Shown here: piece by piece, positions 44,298-54,807 of the stretch
How positions within the stretch are numbered: the stretch's first letter is position 1
Layout: each line of letters begins with the position of its first letter
Origin: Branchiostoma floridae
Lineage: Eukaryota > Chordata > Leptocardii > Amphioxiformes > Branchiostomatidae
Assembly: GCF_000003815.2 (NCBI RefSeq)
Contig: NW_023365881.1
Span: 193,178 to 252,743, forward strand
DNA: 59,566 nucleotides
Direction: 5' to 3'
Translations under genes and position numbers: made by a program
Notes under the pieces: model-generated
Told to the model about the DNA's origin: nothing
What the model saw: the letters and a program-made list of their open reading frames with translations, nothing else
Databases searched by the model: none

Positions 44298-45740
44298 ATG
44301 CCAGTTCGGAAGGTCTACGTCCTTGCCACCCTGGGAACGAGACTGAAGATCTTGGCCCTAGCCACCCTGGGAACGAGACTGAAGTTCTTGGCCCCGGCCA
44401 CCCTGGTCAAGAGCAGCAGCAGGGAGGGCCAGACAGCAGACGCGGGCCGGCAGCAGGACTGGGAAGAACCAGCTTCATGCCAGGAAACGTTCGATGGGAA
44501 GGTCAGGAAAACTGGCTCGTCATCACATCAACGGGTGGAAAGTCACATGCCTGAAGTCAATACTGAGAAGCCCTACATGTGTGGGGAGTGTGGGTTCAGG
44601 ACAGCAAAGAAGTCTCACCTATCCCAACACATGCGAACTCATACTGGTGAAAAGCCCTACAAGTGTGACCAGTGTGACTATTCTGCTGCACGGAAATCCC
44701 ATTTGGACCGACATCTTACAAAACACACCGGTGAGAAACCCTACATGTGTGGGGAGTGTGGGTACAGGACAGCTCGCAAGTCTCATTTGTCCAGACATAT
44801 GAAAACTCACACAGGAGAGAAATCCTACAAGTGTGACCAGTGTGACTATTCTGCAACACAGAAATATCATTTGGACAGTCATCTATTGAAAGACACCGGT
44901 GAAAAGCCCTACATGTGCGGGGAGTGTGGGTACAGGACAGCTGACAGGTCTCACTTATCCCGGCATATGCGAACTCATACCGGAGAAAAACCCTACAAGT
45001 GTGACCGGTGTGACTATTCTGCTGCACAAAAATGTGATTTTGTCCGACATCTAACAAAACACACTGGAGAGAAACCCTTCATGTGTGGGGAGTGTGGGTT
45101 CAGAACAGCTCTGAAATTTACTTTATTAAACCATATGAGAACTCATACTGGTGAGAAACCCTACAAATGTGACCAGTGCGACTATTCTGCAGCAAGTAAA
45201 TCCACTTTGGATGACCACATAACAAAACACACTGGTGAGAAACCCTACATGTGTGGGGAGTGTGGGTACAGGACAGCGAAGAAGTCTCACCTATTGAAAC
45301 ACATGAGAACTCACACAGGGGAAAAACCCTACAAGTGTGACCAGTGTGACTATTCTGCTGCATGTAAGTCCAACTTGGACAGACATCTAGCCAAACACAC
45401 CGGTGAGAAACCCTACATGTGTGGGGAGTGTTGGTACAGGACAGCTCACAAGCCAGACCTATCCATGCACATGCGAACTCATACAGGAGAAAAACCCTAC
45501 AAGTGTCACCAGTGTGACTATGTGGCAGCACGGAAATCACACTTGGACCAACACGTATTGAGACACACTAGAGAGAAACCCTTCAAGTTCAAGTGTGACT
45601 ATTCTGCAACAAGGAAATCTTCCTTAGAGGACCACCTTAGAGAACATGCCCAGGAGAAACCCTACATGTGTGATAAATGCGGGTACAGGGCAGCCACAAA
45701 GGATGAACTGTCCGTACATATCAAAACTCACGCCACATAA
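44298..45740 (+). CDS. C2H2 zinc-finger protein ZF5 (frame conflict at the N-terminus)
   Basis: Zinc-finger exon encoding 480 residues if translation starts at ATG 44298. The family's conserved start is ATG 44291 (MADASSEG), seven bases upstream in another frame; it gives two GHPGNET units and then stops at 44554, because one base is lost near 44405 where the other genes read GGGAACGAGACC. From 44298 the repeat is read in a different frame (ATLGTRLK) and then joins the correct frame for SCQETFDGKVRKT and the fingers. About 14 fingers follow: one ends in Asp rather than His (HLLKD), one has lost a Cys by a 9-base deletion (FKFKCDYSATRK), and one reads CGECWYR. It ends at 45740. The locus is either a recent pseudogene or uses the weaker second ATG. 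Confidence 0.8.
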   Translation: MPVRKVYVLATLGTRLKILALATLGTRLKFLAPATLVKSSSREGQTADAGRQQDWEEPASCQETFDGKVRKTGSSSHQRVESHMPEVNTEKPYMCGECGFRTAKKSHLSQHMRTHTGEKPYKCDQCDYSAARKSHLDRHLTKHTGEKPYMCGECGYRTARKSHLSRHMKTHTGEKSYKCDQCDYSATQKYHLDSHLLKDTGEKPYMCGECGYRTADRSHLSRHMRTHTGEKPYKCDRCDYSAAQKCDFVRHLTKHTGEKPFMCGECGFRTALKFTLLNHMRTHTGEKPYKCDQCDYSAASKSTLDDHITKHTGEKPYMCGECGYRTAKKSHLLKHMRTHTGEKPYKCDQCDYSAACKSNLDRHLAKHTGEKPYMCGECWYRTAHKPDLSMHMRTHTGEKPYKCHQCDYVAARKSHLDQHVLRHTREKPFKFKCDYSATRKSSLEDHLREHAQEKPYMCDKCGYRAATKDELSVHIKTHAT

Positions 45741-46937
45741 AACCCTACAAGTATGACCAGTGTGACTATTCTGCCTCACAGAAAGCCTCTTGGACATCCA
45801 TGTAGCAAAACACACTTGCGAGAAGCCCTACATGTGTGGGAAGGGTGGGTATGGGGCAAAAAACAAATCAGAGCAATATGACTGTTTCGCAGCACAGAAA
45901 TCCCGTTGATATTTCCATTTAGAAAAACATGGTAGTAACATCTGACATTTGTTACTATTTTTTTTTGTTCTGATGTACATTATAGGGTCCAATTGTCCTG
46001 AAAAGTGTACCCTTCTGCAACGCCAGAAAGATAAAAATTGTAGTCTTCCAACATGCTTCCCAGCCCCAGAGCATGTTTTATAGTTAAGCTGTAGGTTCGT
46101 ATTTTCCTTGGAGCAAAATCTTAATATGCTGTTCTTGCAAACAGTTGTGACCTCTTATCTGATAACGAATAGACGTGTTAGAAGATCTTGCAAAAATATG
46201 TTTATCAGTACAGTATTTAAGTCTTTATTAGCATGAGTTTGGAATATAACATAATGTCATTTTTCAATGTTTCTGTCTCGGTATAAAGTACTTGATATCC
46301 AGTATTAGCTCTAACACATTTTTGACACGTTAAAGTTTGGACAAATATGTATCCACTATTAAATGGTCTGCTGTTACATGGATTGTCATTGTATTCTATG
46401 ATGTACTAAGTAGTAAGCAATAAGTATATACAGCTGTATGTGGGGAGTTTTCTGTGAGTTTTAACAGTAATCAGCTTTATGACTGAAACGTGTAACAATT
46501 TTGTTCATAATCGCTCAGCAATCTGGGAGGACCTTCGATACCGGTTTTCTTTTGTTAGTACATGTATGAACAATGTGAAAACATACTTTTGAACCATTCG
46601 TTTATCTGAGCGCGAATTGTGGGATTACGCTAACATTCATGTTCAGTTTTGAGGAATAAATTTTTCATTATAGATTTGATATAAACGAGTACCTTTGATT
46701 GATTCTACATTATTGTTATACTGTAAAAAATAAGGGAGGAATTTGCGTACTGAATTCACGTACAATTGTTCTTTGAATTAACATTTGCATATATTAAATA
46801 TGTGAACTGTGAATATGTAACAGTAAGGATAAAATCAGTGTATTCCAATCACGATTAACACTAATTCCCAACCTAAAACATAAGACTTTGATAAAGCAAA
46901 GTAAGTATGTAATAGCGTTGAGATCATAATTTTACTA
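45741..46937. other. ZF5 3' flank, intergenic
   Basis: Relic finger-like sequence to about 45850, then the shared 3' flank of the duplicated unit. No other gene or RNA recognised. Confidence 0.6.
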
Positions 46938-47144
46938 CACATTTACTCCTAGCGCAACTCCGTCCATCTGCGATCTGTTACTGAGGTCACGAGCTGAGGT
47001 AATCAGGTTTTACAATTTTTAACCTTTCACCTTAGCACAATACCGGATAAAATCAGTGTATTCCAAGCTACTGCGGTGTTCTGTTCCTTTGTTCCAGTAC
47101 GAAATACACGGTTTTACGGTACTAATCTGCACATCACGGGCCAG
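46938..47144 (+). promoter_or_regulatory. ZF6 promoter and non-coding first exon
   Basis: Shared module (TTTACTCCTAGCGCAACTCC, CTGTTACTGAGGTCACGAG, TTTAACCTTTCACCTTAGC as a weak DR1-like block) ending CACGGGCCAG with donor GTAAGAAAT at 47145. A short block (ATAAAATCAGTGTATTCCAA, near 47047) duplicates local flank sequence. The G-rich intron block is at about 47249-47263. Confidence 0.6.
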
Positions 47145-47833
47145 GTAAGAAATTCAACCGCCTCATGAAGTCTTTGTCCTTGTTAAAAGAGTCCTAAATG
47201 AAGACCTTTTATCTATCTTGAAGATATAATTTGCGATAGTCTGCGGACGGGTGGGGAGGGGGGCAGTGCTCTTCTTTCGAAGAAGCTCTGCACACAGGCA
47301 TTTCCAACCAATCTAAAACACGCTAAATGGGGTTACTAAGCAACTGAAGGATTTTCGAAACGTTCAAATGTTTTAGGTAGCATCCGCCACATTTTATTTA
47401 AAAAAAACGACCCTGACGAAAGTTAGTGGATGCTACCTGAAACGTCTGACCGTTTCCAAAATCATATCCAGCTGGGTAAGTGCTGTTTGGGTATTCTGAA
47501 TACCCGAATGTCTAACTTTCATTGACACCTAAAAACAAGATGATGAGTACGATAAAATTTGTGGATATTGTTTTGCCATTGAGTCATAAAATATGTGCCG
47601 GAAGGTTGAAAAATAAATTTGAATGTGGACTCAACGTTAAGTATAAATGTATCACCCTACCCGCATTAGAACCAGAAGCATGTAGCAACAACATAGCCTA
47701 CTTAACCACAAACCACAAAAAAAACGACCACACTCGCCTGAACCCTCTCATATTACCGGGGAAGTGGCTTCAACCCATTCATCCGTTTTGGCGTTAGGAC
47801 ATCTGTCATTTTTTATCCCACAACAGAAAAGTG

Positions 47834-48040
47834 ATGGCTAATCCCAGTACTGAAGGTCACCCTGGGAACGAGACTGAAGGTCTGCATCCTGGAAACCCTG
47901 GGAACGAGACAGAAGGTCTGCGTCCTGGCCACCCTGGAACGAGACTGAAGGTCTGCACCCTGGGAACGAGACTGAAGCTTTGTACCCTGGCCACCCTGGG
48001 AACGAGACACACAGCAGGGAGGACCAGAGAAGTGCTATCG
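47834..48040 (+). pseudogene. ZF6 coding exon 2 (start exon, frameshifted)
   Basis: Begins after a CACAACAG acceptor with ATG 47834 (MANPSTEG), then GHPGNET-type units, and ends at donor GTAAGC (48041). The reading phase needed to join exon 3 at 48661 is phase 1 (a final G completing GCT), as in ZF8. One G is missing near 47937 (CCTGGAACG instead of CCTGGGAACG), so the ATG frame arrives out of phase and would stop about 20 codons into exon 3. One-base error or true lesion. Confidence 0.6.
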
Positions 48041-48400
48041 GTAAGCACGCCTTTTTCGATTTGGCTGCTGCAAAACCATGTGAATCTCCGTGTCAAGAAT
48101 CTTACATCTAGATATAAATTCGAATTCCACAATTTAAAGATAAAACAGATAGATATCAGAAGAGTACCTTGGCTTGCCTGGTTGACCTACCTCAAAGTGT
48201 TAGCACCACCAATATGCATTTAGACCTGTAGATATATATGTTAAAACCGGTAGTATTGTTCGGTTTTTAATGTTTAGATTATGCATGTATCTTTAATTAA
48301 GATTACTTTTAATTGTAAATCATGCTGCATTTCAGTCAATGAAAGCTGCTATCGTATGTTGTGTTAACAATGAATTTATGAATTCAGAACCTCATAACCT

Positions 48401-48572
48401 CACGAGAGTTAGACACGTGATCTTACGGATACGTGACGTCAGCGATTGACGTGTCTGTAACTCTCGCGAGTTTACATTCTGAAGTGATTGGTCATCAGTA
48501 TTGATCCAAAGAAGGCGACAGCGGTCGTTAAAAATTTGATCTATGTATGCATTTGTGTTGGAAGAAAAGAAA
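48401..48572 (+). promoter_or_regulatory. Candidate alternative promoter and exon of ZF6
   Basis: Between exons 2 and 3. Contains E-box CACGTG, CRE palindrome TGACGTCA and CTCTCGCGAG, within an imperfect inverted repeat, then AAGAAACCG with a good donor GTAAGCAG at 48573. The two ATGs in the putative exon (48542, 48546) do not join exon 3 in phase, so any use would be non-coding or aberrant. Speculative. Confidence 0.25.
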
Positions 48573-48623
48573 CCGGTAAGCAGTTTACTGTGATTACCAA
48601 CATAGATGAGCCTCCATGACAAA

Positions 48624-48655
48624 TTCATTCATTCATTCATTCATTTATTCATCCA
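48624..48655. repeat. (ATTC)n microsatellite
   Basis: ATTC repeated about seven times, close before the ZF6 exon 3 acceptor. Confidence 0.8.
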
Positions 48656-48660
48656 TACAG

Positions 48661-50789
48661 CTGACATTGTCGGACAGCATTGCAGAGAAGAGCAAGCTCC
48701 ATGCGTGGGGACGTTTGATGTGAAGATTGAGAAGACTGATTTCTTGTCCCCATGTTTACAAACAGAGGATCCTGACGAAGCTCTACTTCAAAACAAGACA
48801 ACAGACACGGGCGGACAGCGGGACAGGGAAGGGCGAGATTCGTGCCAGGAGACGTTTTATTGGGAGGTGAAGAAAACTGGCTCAACATCGCAGCTAGAAC
48901 AAGGGAAAATCCTGAAGCCAGAGCTCAATACTGAGAAACCCTACATGTGTTGGGAGTGTGGGTTCCAAGTACGTTATCCTAGCGACCTGCGTAGACACAT
49001 GAGAACCCACACAGGGGAGAAACCTTGCAAGTGTGATCAGTGTGATTATTCTACAGCACTGAAATCCAATTTGGACCGACATCTAGCAAAGCACACCGGT
49101 GAGAAACCCTACATGTGTGGGGAGTGTGGGTACAGGACAACTCACAAGTCCGATTTATCCAGACATATGAGAACTCACACAGGAGAGAAACCCTACAAGT
49201 GTGACCAGTGTGACTATTCTACAGCACAGAAATCCAATTTCGACATTCATCTAATGAAACACACTGGTGATAAGCCCTACATGTGTGGGGAGTGTGGGCA
49301 CAGGACAGTTCGTAAGTCCGACTTATCCAAACATATGAGAACTCATACCGGTGAAAAACCCTACAAGTGTGACCAGTGTGATTATTCTGCAGCACGGAAA
49401 TTTGATTTGGACCGACATGTAACAAAACACACTGGTGACAAACCATACATGTGTGGGGAATGTGGGTACAGGACAACTCACAAGTTCGACTTATCCAGAC
49501 ATATGAGAACACATACAAAACCCTACAAGTGTGACCAGTGTGACTATTCTGCAGCACGGAAGGACCATTTGGATATTCATCTATTGAAACACACAGATGA
49601 GAAACCCTACATGTGTGGGGAGTGTGGGTACAGGACAGCTCGAAAGGGGGACTTATCCAAACACAAGAAAACTCATACCGGTGAAAAACCCTACAAGTGT
49701 GACCAGTGTGACTATGCGGCAACATGGGAGTCTGATTTGGACCAACATGTAACACAACACACTGGAGAGAAACCCTACATGTGCGGTGATTGTGGATATG
49801 GGACGGCTAAAAACTCTGACTTATCCAGACATATGAGAATTCATACCGGTGAAAAACCCTACAAGTGTGACCAGTGTGACTATTCTGCAGCACGGAAACA
49901 CGATTTGGACATTCATCTAGTGAAACACTCTGGTGAAAAACCCTACACGTGTGACCAGTGTGACTATTCTGCAGCACACAAATCCTCTTTGAACTATCAT
50001 CTTGCAAAACACACCGGTGAGAAACCCTACATGTGTGGGAGGTGTGGGTACAGGACAGCTCACAAGACAGACCTATCAAAACATATGAGAACCCATACCG
50101 GTGAAAAACCCTACAAGTGTGACCAGTGTGACTATTCTGCAGCACGGAAACGCGATTTGGACATTCATCTATGGAAACACTCTGGTGAAAAGCCCTACAA
50201 GTGTGACCAGTGTGACTATGCGGCAGCACAGAAATCCAGTTTGGACCAACATCTATCGAATCACACCGGTGAGAAGCCCTACATGTGTGGGGAGTGTGGG
50301 TACCGGACAGCTCGCAAGTCCGACTTATCCAAACATATGCAAACTCATACTGGTAAAAAACCCTACAAGTGTGACCAGTGTGATTATTCTGCTGCACGAA
50401 AGTCTCATTTATCCAGACATATGAGAACTCATACTGGTGAAAAACCCTACAAGTGTGACCAGTGTGACTATTCTGCAGGACAGAAATTCAATTTGGACCT
50501 ACATCTAACAAAACACACCGGTGAGAAACCCTACATGTGTGGGGAGTGTGGGTACAGGACAGCTCTGAGGACTAACTTATCCCGACATATGAGGACTCAT
50601 TCCGGAGAAAAACCCTACAAGTGTGACCAGTGTGACTATTCTGCAGCACAGAAATCTACTTTGGACCGACATCTGAGACAACACGTTGGTGAGAAACCCT
50701 GCATGTTTGGCAATGTGGGTTCAGCACAAATGAAACTAGAGTTCCACGACCTCATACCTTCACCAAATGGTTTGAATCTTTTCCAGTGA
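48661..50789 (+). CDS. C2H2 zinc-finger protein ZF6, main exon (21 fingers)
   Basis: Largest zinc-finger exon of the cluster. Starts after the CATACAG acceptor at 48660; the reading frame is also open upstream to an ATG at 48606, but that is intron. The first ~105 residues (ADIVGQHCREEQ onwards) hold two related copies of the cluster's N-terminal motif: C-x2-TFDVKIEKT and SCQETFYWEVKKTGS. Then 21 fingers: finger 1 is divergent (CWECGFQVRYPSDLRRH), one linker is shortened to HTKPYKC, finger 18 is a hybrid with a CDQCDYS start and an LSRHMRTH end, and two pairs break the alternation. After finger 21 a decayed finger (CMFGNVG) and a unique tail lead to TGA at 50787. Likely nuclear DNA-binding protein; the start is uncertain because exon 2 is out of phase. 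Confidence 0.87.
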
Positions 50790-51225
50790 AGTATTTATAA
50801 ATTTTTCTATTTGATTACAATCAAACCTGTATTAGCTGCTACCTTTGCATACTGGCCACCTGAACATATGCAGTCAGTTTTTGTCAGCCCTTGGATTTTT
50901 TCCATTGCCCTAAGCATTGAGAAATAGTCTATAGCGGCAATCTGTCCAACGCGGCCATGGCCACACAATTTCTGGTCGCATAGATACAGAAACACTGCCT
51001 ATTGTGACCATACAGCAGCCATGCACCGGGATTACAGTGATCATAGTTTGAGGATTCGAAGTTGACAGGGTTTTTTGGCAGTAGTGTTAGGTACACACTA
51101 ACCCACTTCATTTTTTATGGAGACGTTACTTAAAGGGTTGAGGAATATATATCCACTATTAAATGCACTACTTTTACAATAATTGTTGTTGTTTTATTCT
51201 ATGATAATGATACAGTAAGTATCTA
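50790..51225. other. ZF6 3' flank
   Basis: No coding region seen. Confidence 0.4.
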
Positions 51226-51431
51226 TATGCAGGGAATTTGTAAACTGAACCAGAAACTATGCATCCAGACAGTTATGTTTTTTTAATGACATCATCTCAG
51301 ATCACGTTAATGTCCCACTAAGGAGAATTGACCTGTCAACATATCAGGTAACAGCATCCAGTTACATTAGCGACCTGGCAGCGACCAAAATTGGATTTGT
51401 TGATGAAGGTTATAATCAGACATTCAGGTAA
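51226..51431 (+). pseudogene. Conserved unknown C-terminal exon fragment, copy 1
   Basis: Reads RN-x-AS, then DH-V-x-VPLRRIDLSTYQ, then ATKIGF-x-EGY and TFR-stop (TAA 51429-51431). The same peptide pattern with the same stop recurs at 55494-55714. Protein-level conservation with scattered base changes shows it was coding. Gene family not recognised. Upstream exons are not visible, so it is likely a relic carried along with the zinc-finger duplication. Confidence 0.5.
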
Positions 51432-51459
51432 TAACATACGCCAAATAGCAGCTACTCGT

Positions 51460-51545
51460 GAACACTATTTTGGAAACGGACAGACGTTTTAAGTAGCGTC
51501 CACTTCATTTCGTTAGTGACACTGAAACGTCTTGCCGTTTCCGAA
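51460..51545. repeat. Fold-back repeat
   Basis: TTTTGGAAACGGACAGACGT pairs with the GAAACGTCTTGCCGTTTCC that follows. Related half or full copies lie at about 43833-43875 and 47380-47462 (GTGGATGCTACCTGAAACGT), always in the introns or flanks of these genes. Probably a small interspersed inverted-repeat family. Confidence 0.5.
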
Positions 51546-52028
51546 ACCATGCCCATTTGCTTGAGTAGCTGCTATTTGACAAAACTGGATTTGACATTTG
51601 TGTGACCCCTGTTTTGATATGGTACAAGATGTAAAACCGATGAAACTATTTACGGATGTAAAGCTATGATTTAAAAGACAACAAAATACACAAAACGTAA
51701 CAGAAACCTATTATCAATAGTTTATTGTCAGGCACCAAGGCCCACAAGGACAAATAATTAGACGATTCATTTAAAGAAACAATAATCCAGTACATAAAAT
51801 CAAAAGTCAGGATTTACATGACTCTAACTCGTGCGCATGGTCTGAGTACTTGACAGTAGCTCTTCCAGAGCATACTTGTAGTAATAACATCGGAATGACA
51901 TCCGTTCAGACCACGATCAGATCAGATGTAATTATATATTACAATCATGCATGAAAGTAATTCCCAAAATAGAAAGAGCAAGACTTAACTACTGCGAAGG
52001 AAATATAATCCCGTTGAGATCACACTTT
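51546..52028. other. Intergenic, ZF6 to ZF7
   Basis: No supported gene, repeat or RNA. Confidence 0.3.
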
Positions 52029-52249
52029 ACTACACAATATTCAATTATTCCTGGCGCAACTCCGTCAATCTACAGTCGGTTACTGAGTACACAGTCAGGG
52101 TGAGCTGGGTAATCAGGTCTGTATCACCTTTGACCTTTGAACTTTATTCGACCCCGATGTTAGCGAGTCGTATCCTGCCCTTTCGTGGCTCTCACCTGTG
52201 GAATTTTATAGACGCGGTTTTTACCATACCTCTAGACAACACAGACAAG
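52029..52249 (+). promoter_or_regulatory. ZF7 promoter and non-coding first exon
   Basis: Shared module: ATTCCTGGCGCAACTCCGTC, TTTGACCTTTGAACTTT (DR1-like TGACCT-T-TGAACT), CGACCCCGATGTTAGCGAGT, and CAACACAGACAAG with donor GTAAGAGTG at 52250. The G-rich intron block is at about 52357-52371. Confidence 0.65.
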
Positions 52250-52744
52250 GTAAGAGTGTCAACCGCCTTATGAAGTCTTTGTGTTTGTTTTAAGAGTAGT
52301 GAATAAAACCCACTTGTCTATCTTGTTGATGTAATTTGCGCGATCGTCTGCGGATAGGTGGGGAGGGGGGCAGTGCTCTGTGCACAGACATAGGACTTTG
52401 GTATCAGGACGTTCTGTCACAGAAGGGAAACATGTTTTTTGCTCAGTTTCTTCTTCTACAATCAAATAGAAAACATAGTATTGCATCTTCACAACTACAC
52501 CTTGGAATAACTTGAAATTCAGTGAGTGGTAGCTAGGTCGTTGCATAAGACACTGCATTTTGGTCATTCGTGCCATGAAAAGTCCTTGTCTTGACCAAAA
52601 ATTGTTTCGATTTGCATAACAACGTCCAGACGAGTTTTGTTTACTTTTTTGGGCCTTACCCTTTGACATGTTACCTAGAATTCCTGTCGCCGCACATGCG
52701 TCCTGACTTCTGTGAAAAGGCTTATATAGATACCATTTTCGTTT

Positions 52745-53510
52745 TATTTATTTATTTATTTATTCATCTCAAAACATGTGGCTAGCCCCTTCAACTTATT
52801 TGAAGTTGATTTCCAAGGGGGCCAACTACATAAATAACAAAAACGAAACGTGTTATATTCAGTAAGACAACCAGAGGACAACAAACAATATATACAAATA
52901 AACCGAAGCGTCTTTACCAAGAACAGTTGTCGATGTCAACCAAAAACGTCAACGGTGGAGGTCAGAGGACAATGTGCGGAGGAGTGTTTCTTAGGGCAGC
53001 TTTAAACTGCCGTAGAGTTGGTGCATGTCTAATGTCCGCCGAAAGCGTATTGTAATATGTTGCTCCTCTGTATGCAAATGTGCGGTGGCCAGCTGTGTTT
53101 GTGTAATTGGGTTTATGGAGCAAAGAGGCTTGTCTGGTGTTATGGCTGTGTAACAGGTGGTTGTGTACAAAGGTGGTATCCAGGTATGTCGGGACAAGCC
53201 CGTTAATACATTTTAAGACAATCACACACGTGTTCCTTTCTCCGCTGCGTAAGATACTTCCAGTTGAGTCTGCTGTGTAGGTCTTGGACACTGGATCGTC
53301 GCCTCATTTGTAGGATGACCCTGGCAGCTCGATTTTGAAGAACCTGAAGTTGTCACTGCTTGGTGATGTTACAATTTTCCCAACAGTGTCACAATACTCA
53401 AGTAGTGGTAGAATCATACATCTGTATAACATACTTGTAATGTTGACAGTGAGACATGATCTTAAGCGTCTTAGCCAACCTATTCTCTGTGATACCTTGG
53501 AACAAACCAT
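52745..53510 (-). mobile_element. 5'-truncated LINE, CR1/L2-like RT tail
   Basis: Minus-strand frames 53304-53510 and 52962-53291 together read as the end of a reverse transcriptase of the CR1/L2 kind: SQRIGWLRRLRS, then LLEYCDTV, then the terminal VLKCINGLVPTYL, SHNTRQA, FAYRGATYYNTL and FKAALRNT motifs. The frame is broken between them. The 3' end is a TTTA-type tandem tail (52745-52764). It lies in the ZF7 intron, ending just before the coding exon. Confidence 0.75.
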
Positions 53511-53556
53511 GTCAATGTGTTCGTTCTATCATTTGTTGTCCCTCAACAGAAAAAGA

Positions 53557-54807
53557 ATGGCCAGTCCCAGCTGTGGAGGTTCTACTGAAGATCTGCGTCC
53601 CAGCTACTCGGAGAACGAGAATGGAGGTTTGTGGCCTGATCACTCTGGGAACGAGACTGGGGATTTGTGTCCTGGCTATCCTGGGAACGAGACTAAGGGA
53701 GAAAAACCCTACAAGTGTGACCAGTGTGACTTTTCTGCAGCACAGAAATCCCATTTGGATCAACATCTAACAAAACACACTGGTGAGAAACCCTACATGT
53801 GTGATGAGTGTGGGTACAGGGCAGCTCGCAAGTCTGACTTATCCATACACATAAGAACTCATACCGGAGAAAAACCCTTAAAGTGTAACCAGTGTGACTA
53901 TGTGACAGCATGGAAATCCAATTTGAATCGACATCTAACAAAACACACCGGTGCAAAACCCTACATCTGTGAAGAGTGTGGGCACAGGACAGCTCACAAG
54001 TTCAACTTATCTGTACATATGAGAACCCATACAGGAGATAGGCCCTACAAGTGTGACCTGTGTGACTATTCTGCTGCACAGAAAGGCAATTTTGACTCCC
54101 ACCTAGCAACACACACCGGTGAGAAACCCTACATGTGTGGGGAGTGTGGGTACAGGGCAGCTCACAAGTCTGACTTGTCCAGACATTTGAGAACTCATAC
54201 TGGAGAAAAGCCATACGAGTGTGGGGAGTGTGGGTACAGGACAACACACAAGTCATATCTATCCAAACATATGCGAACTCATACTGGTGAAAAACCATAT
54301 AAGTGTGACCAGTGTGACTATTCTGCAGCACTGAAATCCAATATGGACATTCATCTATTGAAACACACCGGTGAGAAACCCTACATGTGTGGGGAGTGTG
54401 GATACAGGGCAGCTCACAGGTCTGACTTAAACAGACATATGCGAACTCATACCGGAGAAAAACCCTACAAGTGTGACCAGTGTGACTATTCTGCAGCACA
54501 GAAAGGCCATTTGGACTCCCACCTAGCCAAGCACACCGGTGAGAAACCCTACATGTGTGGGGAGTGTGGGTACAGGGCAGCTCACAAGTCTGACTTGTCC
54601 AGACACATGAGAACTCATACCGGAGAAAAACCCTACAAGTGTGACCAGTGTGACTATTCTGCAGCACATAAGTCAAACCTATCCAACCATGTAAGAATCC
54701 ATACAGGATACAAACCCTACATGTGTGGGGAGTGTGGGTATAGGACAGGACGCAAGTCTGACTTGTCCAGACATATGAGAACTCATACCAGAACATATCA
54801 AAACTAA
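53557..54807 (+). CDS. C2H2 zinc-finger protein ZF7
   Basis: Putative DNA-binding nuclear protein of 416 residues. ATG 53557, eight bases after the acceptor CTCAACAG; the frame upstream to 53335 is intron and LINE. Residues 1-50 are MASPSCGG plus three degenerate GNE-type units joined directly to the first finger (TKGEKPYKC), as in ZF4. Thirteen complete fingers follow with TGEKP/TGAKP/TGDRP linkers; all Cys and His ligands are present by eye. Two GECGYR fingers are adjacent (6-7). The protein ends shortly after finger 13 (HTRTYQN, TAA at 54805). Sequence beyond the stop (54812-54915) still looks finger-like, so the array was once longer. The least damaged two-exon member of the cluster. Confidence 0.92.
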   Translation: MASPSCGGSTEDLRPSYSENENGGLWPDHSGNETGDLCPGYPGNETKGEKPYKCDQCDFSAAQKSHLDQHLTKHTGEKPYMCDECGYRAARKSDLSIHIRTHTGEKPLKCNQCDYVTAWKSNLNRHLTKHTGAKPYICEECGHRTAHKFNLSVHMRTHTGDRPYKCDLCDYSAAQKGNFDSHLATHTGEKPYMCGECGYRAAHKSDLSRHLRTHTGEKPYECGECGYRTTHKSYLSKHMRTHTGEKPYKCDQCDYSAALKSNMDIHLLKHTGEKPYMCGECGYRAAHRSDLNRHMRTHTGEKPYKCDQCDYSAAQKGHLDSHLAKHTGEKPYMCGECGYRAAHKSDLSRHMRTHTGEKPYKCDQCDYSAAHKSNLSNHVRIHTGYKPYMCGECGYRTGRKSDLSRHMRTHTRTYQN

